From contig NZ_NJDE01000025.1 in the NCBI RefSeq assembly GCF_002205895.1, positions 62,001 to 126,000 on the forward strand: 64,000 bases of DNA. The letters run 5' to 3'. Each line of letters starts with the position of its first letter. Position 1 is the stretch's first letter. A program made the position numbers and the translations under genes. This document shows, one piece after another, positions 60,427 to 64,000 of this stretch. This DNA is from Saccharibacillus sp. O23. GTDB lineage: Bacteria > Bacillota > Bacilli > Paenibacillales > Paenibacillaceae. Under the pieces are notes generated by a model, which ran no database searches, was not told where the DNA came from, and saw only the letters and a program-made list of their open reading frames with translations.

Positions 60427-62010
60427 TTAACGAACGCCTGCCTCGGCGCCGGCAGCCGGACGCGATTCCGGCGCGGCGGAACGCGCTTCGCGCACCGCGC
60501 GGTTGCAAGCGGCCATATAAGCTTCGGCCGCGGCCATCAGAATATCGCGGTTCGTCGCCGTGCCGCGATGCAGCGCGTCGCCTAACCGTACGGTAACCGT
60601 CGCTTCTCCGGCCGAAGTCTCGCCCGACGAGACCGAATACAGCTCCAGATCGGCGAATTCGACCGGTTCGGGAACCGCGCTGCGAATCGCGGCGACCGCC
60701 GCTTCGACCGGTCCTTCTCCTCCGCCGGTATACATCGCTTCGGTTCCCGCGTCGTTGTCGCGAATCTTGCAGGAGGCGACGCGATGCGTGCCGCTGCCGG
60801 TCACGATCTGCACTTCGCTCAGCGTGTACGGTTCCAGCGCGCGGTCCACCGCCTGCCCCGCCATTTGCAGCAGTTCGTGATCGTGCACCGTTTTCTGGCG
60901 ATCGGCTTTTTCTTTGAAAGCCGCATACAGCTCTTCCAACTGCTGCGCGTCCAGCTCCACGCCGAACTCGGCGACCCGGTGGCGCAGCGCGTGACGGCCC
61001 GAATGCTTGCCCAGCACGATCATGCTGCGCGGGATGCCCAGACGCTCGGGGTCCATGATCTCGTACGTGTTGCGGTTCTTCAGCAGTCCGTCCTGATGGA
61101 TGCCCGCTTCGTGTTGGAACGCGTTGCGGCCGACGATCGGCTTGTTGTACGCGATCGGCGAGCCCATCATGCGGCTGACCATCTGCGAAGTCGCATAAAT
61201 CTCTTCCGGCCGGATGCCCGTCGCCGCGCCGAAACTTTCGCCTCTTGTCGCCAGCGCCATCGCCAGTTCTTCCAGCGAGCAGTTGCCCGCCCGTTCGCCG
61301 ATGCCGTTGACCGTTACTTCGACATGGGTAACCCCGGCTTTGATCGCGGCCAAGCTGTTGGCGACGGCCATGCCCAGATCGTTGTGGCAGTGCGCGCTGA
61401 ACTCGACCCGGTCGCTGCCTCTGACCCCGCGCATGACCCGGGTGAACATCGCTCCGTATTCTTCCGGCAGCGCGAAGCCGACCGTATCCGGAATATTCAG
61501 GATCGTCGCTCCTTCTTCGATCACCGCTTCCAGCACCTCGAACAAGAACTCGTCGCCCGTGCGAGTGGCGTCCATCGGGGAAAATTCGACTTCGTCCACG
61601 AACCGTTTGGCGTAAGACACCATTCGGCGCGCCAGCTCGACGACTTCCGCCCGCGATTTCTTCAGTTGGAAATCCAGATGGATATTCGACGAAGACAAGA
61701 ACATATGCAGCCGTCTGCGCTGCGCGTCTTCGGTCGCCCGAACCGCCGCGTCGATGTCTTCTTGAACCGCGCGGGCGAAACCGCAGATTTCCACGCCTTC
61801 GACTTCGCGGGAGATTCGCTGCACCGCACGGAAATCGCCGGGACTGGAGATCGGGAAGCCCGGTTCGATCGTGTCCACGCCCAGCCGGGCCAGCCGGTGG
61901 GCCAACTTGATTTTCTGTTCGACGTCCAGCGACGCTCCCGGCGCTTGTTCGCCGTCCCGCAGCGTCGTGTCGAAGATCTTGATCCGTCTCGTGCCTGTCG
62001 TTTCTGTCAT
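60427..62010 (-). CDS. leuA: 2-isopropylmalate synthase
   Basis: First committed enzyme of leucine synthesis: condenses 2-ketoisovalerate with acetyl-CoA. The 527 residues match LeuA. The HMGL-like barrel has DTTLRDGEQAPGASL, the metal-binding HCHNDLGMAVANS, and NAFQHEAGIHQDGLLKN. A C-terminal LeuA regulatory (leucine-feedback) domain begins about residue 390. ATG follows GGAGGCGAT. It stands alone rather than in an ilv-leu operon. Two T-box leaders lie directly upstream and presumably tie it to uncharged tRNA-Leu. Confidence 0.95.
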   Translation of the reverse strand: MTETTGTRRIKIFDTTLRDGEQAPGASLDVEQKIKLAHRLARLGVDTIEPGFPISSPGDFRAVQRISREVEGVEICGFARAVQEDIDAAVRATEDAQRRRLHMFLSSSNIHLDFQLKKSRAEVVELARRMVSYAKRFVDEVEFSPMDATRTGDEFLFEVLEAVIEEGATILNIPDTVGFALPEEYGAMFTRVMRGVRGSDRVEFSAHCHNDLGMAVANSLAAIKAGVTHVEVTVNGIGERAGNCSLEELAMALATRGESFGAATGIRPEEIYATSQMVSRMMGSPIAYNKPIVGRNAFQHEAGIHQDGLLKNRNTYEIMDPERLGIPRSMIVLGKHSGRHALRHRVAEFGVELDAQQLEELYAAFKEKADRQKTVHDHELLQMAGQAVDRALEPYTLSEVQIVTGSGTHRVASCKIRDNDAGTEAMYTGGGEGPVEAAVAAIRSAVPEPVEFADLELYSVSSGETSAGEATVTVRLGDALHRGTATNRDILMAAAEAYMAACNRAVREARSAAPESRPAAGAEAGVR

Positions 62011-62088
62011 GATAAATCGCCTCCGGTTTCTGTGGGTTGGTGTGGCTTCAGGTGATCTGTACCCGTCTGAATGATCTCGTTGACATAT

Positions 62089-62385
62089 AAAAAAGGCCCG
62101 TCGTCTCTTGAATCAAGAGACGACGGGCCTGGGCCGCCGCGGTACCACTCTCGTTGATCTTGACGGCGCCGACGCGCCGAACCCAAGATCCGCTTGAACC
62201 CGGATAACGGTCGGGTATTCCGGTCGGCTTACGCCCGATTCCGCTTGCTGCTTAGGCGGAAATATCGGGGTTCGGCTTCCACGCTCCCGGGCGAGTTCGG
62301 GAAAAGCGAATGCCGCGTCGCACCTTGCCGCGGCTCTCTGAAAATCGCTTTTTCCCTACTGCTCCCGTTCATCGCGTCTGTCGGA
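62089..62385 (-). promoter_or_regulatory. T-box riboswitch 2 (leucine, proximal to leuA)
   Basis: Reverse-strand RNA with the T-box sequence AGAGTGGTACCGCG (62151-62138) followed by the terminator stem GGCCCGTCGTCTCTTG (complement at 62095-62110 and 62114-62129) and a T-run at 62094-62089. Stem I starts with the conserved GATGAACGGGAGCAGTA block. The specifier codon is read as CTC (Leu) at 62295-62293 in the sequence GAACTCGCCC. It is expected to let transcription pass to leuA when tRNA-Leu is uncharged. Confidence 0.9.
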
Positions 62386-62403
62386 TGAAATTCGCGAAAC
62401 GAC

Positions 62404-62720
62404 ATAAAAAGCCTGTCGTCTCCTGTATCAAGAGACGACAGGCTGGGCTGTCGCGGTACCACTCTCGTTGATTCCGTCCGTCCGCCGAAAATGAAAATAT
62501 CGGAGCGCGAAACGGGAATCCGCTCGTAGGCCCTCTCACGTGGGCGAGTCCGTCCGGACTTGGCGTCAAGCAGCGGGAATCGCCGCAAAACGTTTGGGTC
62601 CGACCGCTTCCGGGCGAGTTTCGCCTAACTTGCCGACTGCGTCGCACCAAATCCGCAGCTCTCTTGACGGCCGTTCCGGTTACTGATCCCGTTCATCGCG
62701 TTTGTTAATCTGTGTCGGTT
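62404..62720 (-). promoter_or_regulatory. T-box riboswitch 1 (leucine, distal)
   Basis: Reverse-strand RNA upstream of the first, with a similar layout: stem I block GATGAACGGGATCAGTA, specifier CTC (Leu) at 62618-62616 in AAACTCGCCC, T-box AGAGTGGTACCGCG at 62465-62452, and terminator stem GCCTGTCGTCTC (62411-62422, complement 62432-62443) with T-run at 62410-62406. The two terminator stems differ at only one base over the 12 compared, which shows duplication. Confidence 0.9.
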
Positions 62721-62727
62721 GTGTGTC

Positions 62728-62757
62728 ATATTAATCCTACTATGCGGAGGATGTCAA
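62728..62757 (-). promoter_or_regulatory. sigma-A promoter of the tandem T-box/leuA unit
   Basis: TTGACA (62757-62752), 18-bp spacer, TAATAT (62733-62728) on the reverse strand. Transcription should start near 62721, at the head of the first T-box. Confidence 0.8.
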
Positions 62758-62812
62758 GCTTTTCCTTTCGAAAAAAACTTTTTGCGCAAGGCAAAACGCA
62801 AGCTCTAGATGT

Positions 62813-63478
62813 TCACTTTTCGCCGCACCCGTAACCGATTCGCTCCGCTCCCAGAAAGCGCTCGCCGGCAAAACGGGCGCAGTACGCGTCAGGCATCGAC
62901 AACGACTGCCAGAAGTCATAACCGAAGCCCGGATCGAAAGTTCCGAGCATCAGCGTCAAGATATCGCCGTGCGTGCCGATCGCGATCCGCCGACCCGGAT
63001 GTTCGCGAAGCAGTCCGCGAACGACGGACACGGCTCGCGCCGCGGCTTCCCGACTGCTTTCTCCGCCCGGCGGCCGATAGTCGGGTTCGGCGTAGCAGCG
63101 GCGCTTGGCTTCGAGAAATCCTTCCGGACCGAGATCCCGCTCGCCCGAGACCAGCCGTTCGCGAAGATCGGCATGCAGCTCGATGTCTTGCCCCGCCGCG
63201 TCCGCCAACGGCCGGATCGTGTCGATCGCCCGGCGATACGGGCTCGAGACGAACCGTTCGATGCCTTCGCGTTCCAAACGCCGGCAGATCGCGCGGGCTT
63301 CCGCTTCGCCCGCGGCCGACAATCCTCGTTCAAGCTCGCGGCCGTGTTCGTAAGCCGAATGAGCATGACGAACGAAATAAAGCCGGGTCTCCGTCGGACG
63401 CGGACCCGACGCGTCCGCGCCCGCATGATGCGAAGCGGCGGCGGCTCCGGTCGCTCCGGAGAACGGTCCGCCGCTCAC
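62813..63478 (-). CDS. histidine phosphatase family protein
   Basis: Phosphatase of 221 residues. The catalytic loop is LYFVRHAHSAYEH with the phospho-His, and the partner motifs are RFVSSPYRRAIDT and the second His in AIGTHGDILTL. I chose GTG 63478, which overlaps the stop of the HD-type gene as GTGA and follows GGGAGGAGACGCC. The first 30 residues are Ala/Gly-rich and probably unstructured. Coupling with an HD hydrolase suggests a shared nucleotide or phosphate-turnover role; inference only. Confidence 0.88.
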   Translation of the reverse strand: MSGGPFSGATGAAAASHHAGADASGPRPTETRLYFVRHAHSAYEHGRELERGLSAAGEAEARAICRRLEREGIERFVSSPYRRAIDTIRPLADAAGQDIELHADLRERLVSGERDLGPEGFLEAKRRCYAEPDYRPPGGESSREAAARAVSVVRGLLREHPGRRIAIGTHGDILTLMLGTFDPGFGYDFWQSLSMPDAYCARFAGERFLGAERIGYGCGEK

Positions 63479-64000
63479 GGCGTCTCCTCCCAGAAGACGC
63501 GGTATTCGCCGAGCAGCCCGTCCAGCGAAGACAGCTGCGGGTAATCCGGCAGTTCCGCGGCGTTCAGGCCGCCTTGAATGCGCGGCAGCGTCAGGTACAG
63601 CTTGTTCAGGCTGTACCGATAAGCCCGGTCCGGCGCCGCTTCGCCGGCGCGAACGACGCGCAGCTCGTACGGCCGATGCAGCAGCCGGCCGGTCTCTTCG
63701 GCGGTGGCGGGATGCCGCCTCAGCAGCGCCAGCAGTTCGCCGTCGGCCAAGCCGCCGAGCTCCGCGGGCGGCAGGCCGCCGGCGTCGATCAGGCGCCGCG
63801 TCAAGGCCCGGAGCACGGCGACCGGGCCGATATTGTCCGCCGAAGCGTGATACCGCGCTTCGTGCAGGATCAGCCGCAGCGTCAGCGCGGCGGCGTCCGC
63901 ATCGGCTTCCAGATGCGGACCGGACAGCCGGTAGCCGCGCAGCAGCTCCGGCGCGGGCATCGGCAGGATGCCGAACGAAGCGGCGCTGCGCACCCACGAT
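63475..64000 (-). CDS. HD-domain phosphohydrolase-like protein, C-terminal part (partial, runs off right edge)
   Basis: The frame is open from the right edge to the stop at 63477-63475, 174 codons. The visible part is helical and includes RLILHEARYHASADNIGPV, a region like the late helices of HD-type hydrolases (YdhJ-like), then an acidic, Ala/Leu-rich stretch and a C-terminal YRYSLNKLYLTLPRIQGG block. The HD motif itself would lie beyond the window, so the assignment is tentative. Its stop overlaps the start of the histidine-phosphatase gene. Confidence 0.5.
   Translation of the reverse strand, partial: SWVRSAASFGILPMPAPELLRGYRLSGPHLEADADAAALTLRLILHEARYHASADNIGPVAVLRALTRRLIDAGGLPPAELGGLADGELLALLRRHPATAEETGRLLHRPYELRVVRAGEAAPDRAYRYSLNKLYLTLPRIQGGLNAAELPDYPQLSSLDGLLGEYRVFWEETP

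Overview
The window reads as a chromosomal segment of a spore-former-type Gram-positive of the family Paenibacillaceae. The high-GC genus Saccharibacillus or a relative is my best guess from composition and gene content, not a proven assignment. Supporting signs are purine-rich Shine-Dalgarno sequences before nearly every gene, many TTG starts, YesM/YesN two-component genes beside LplB-type sugar transport, bacillithiol-transferase, HelD, DegV, T-box control of leuA, and cre-like catabolite sites. I see no rRNA, tRNA, CRISPR array, prophage or complete insertion sequence.

Layout. 1-7.4 kb: a carbohydrate uptake and degradation block with an LplB-type permease (cut by the left edge), a YesM-like kinase and YesN-like regulator, a large lipoprotein binding protein, and a secreted lichenase. 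Conserved upstream motifs and a cre-like site suggest joint control. 7.5-18.6 kb: mostly leftward housekeeping and stress genes (bacillithiol transferase-like, aldo/keto reductase, Rrf2 regulator, fumC, HAD hydrolase, ung, VOC dioxygenase, CE7 acetylesterase, macrodomain protein, DUF2500, DsbA-like). 18.8-30.7 kb: a 160-bp MITE next to a transaldolase-type gene, a DUF418 protein divergent from an OmpR-type two-component pair, a MarR regulator, an MBL hydrolase, an alpha-xylosidase (yicI) divergent from an AraC regulator with well-spaced operators, a MerR/TipAS regulator, and a DUF2268 protease gene broken by an in-frame TGA.

30.8-48 kb: helD, a Cys-rich four-helix copper-type protein, an aromatic-acid-exporter-type membrane protein, a split ThrE-type exporter (YjjP/YjjB-like), an epimerase-like gene, an AEC transporter, a lactonase, a DJ-1/PfpI protein, an aminoglycoside-phosphotransferase-fold protein that has lost both catalytic aspartates, a TerD-vWA (TerF-like) protein, a second HAD hydrolase, DUF1361, another aldo/keto reductase and an alpha/beta hydrolase. 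48-64 kb: a secreted PQQ-like propeller protein, two small proteins, an M20 dipeptidase, DegV, a DUF4261/YwqG pair, an MFS transporter, an orphan OppD-type ATPase, glutaminase, leuA behind two T-box riboswitches in series, a histidine phosphatase, and an HD-type protein cut by the right edge.

The unifying theme is plant cell-wall polysaccharide use: lichenase, acetylxylan esterase, alpha-xylosidase, oligosaccharide transport and their regulators. No single new system such as a defence island or biosynthetic cluster stands out. The most rewarding observations are regulatory or evolutionary: the tandem leucine T-boxes, the TA-flanked MITE, the shared motif of the sugar-uptake block, the phased AraC operators, the pseudokinase, the interrupted DUF2268 gene, and the structured intergenic region at 4.4-4.7 kb.
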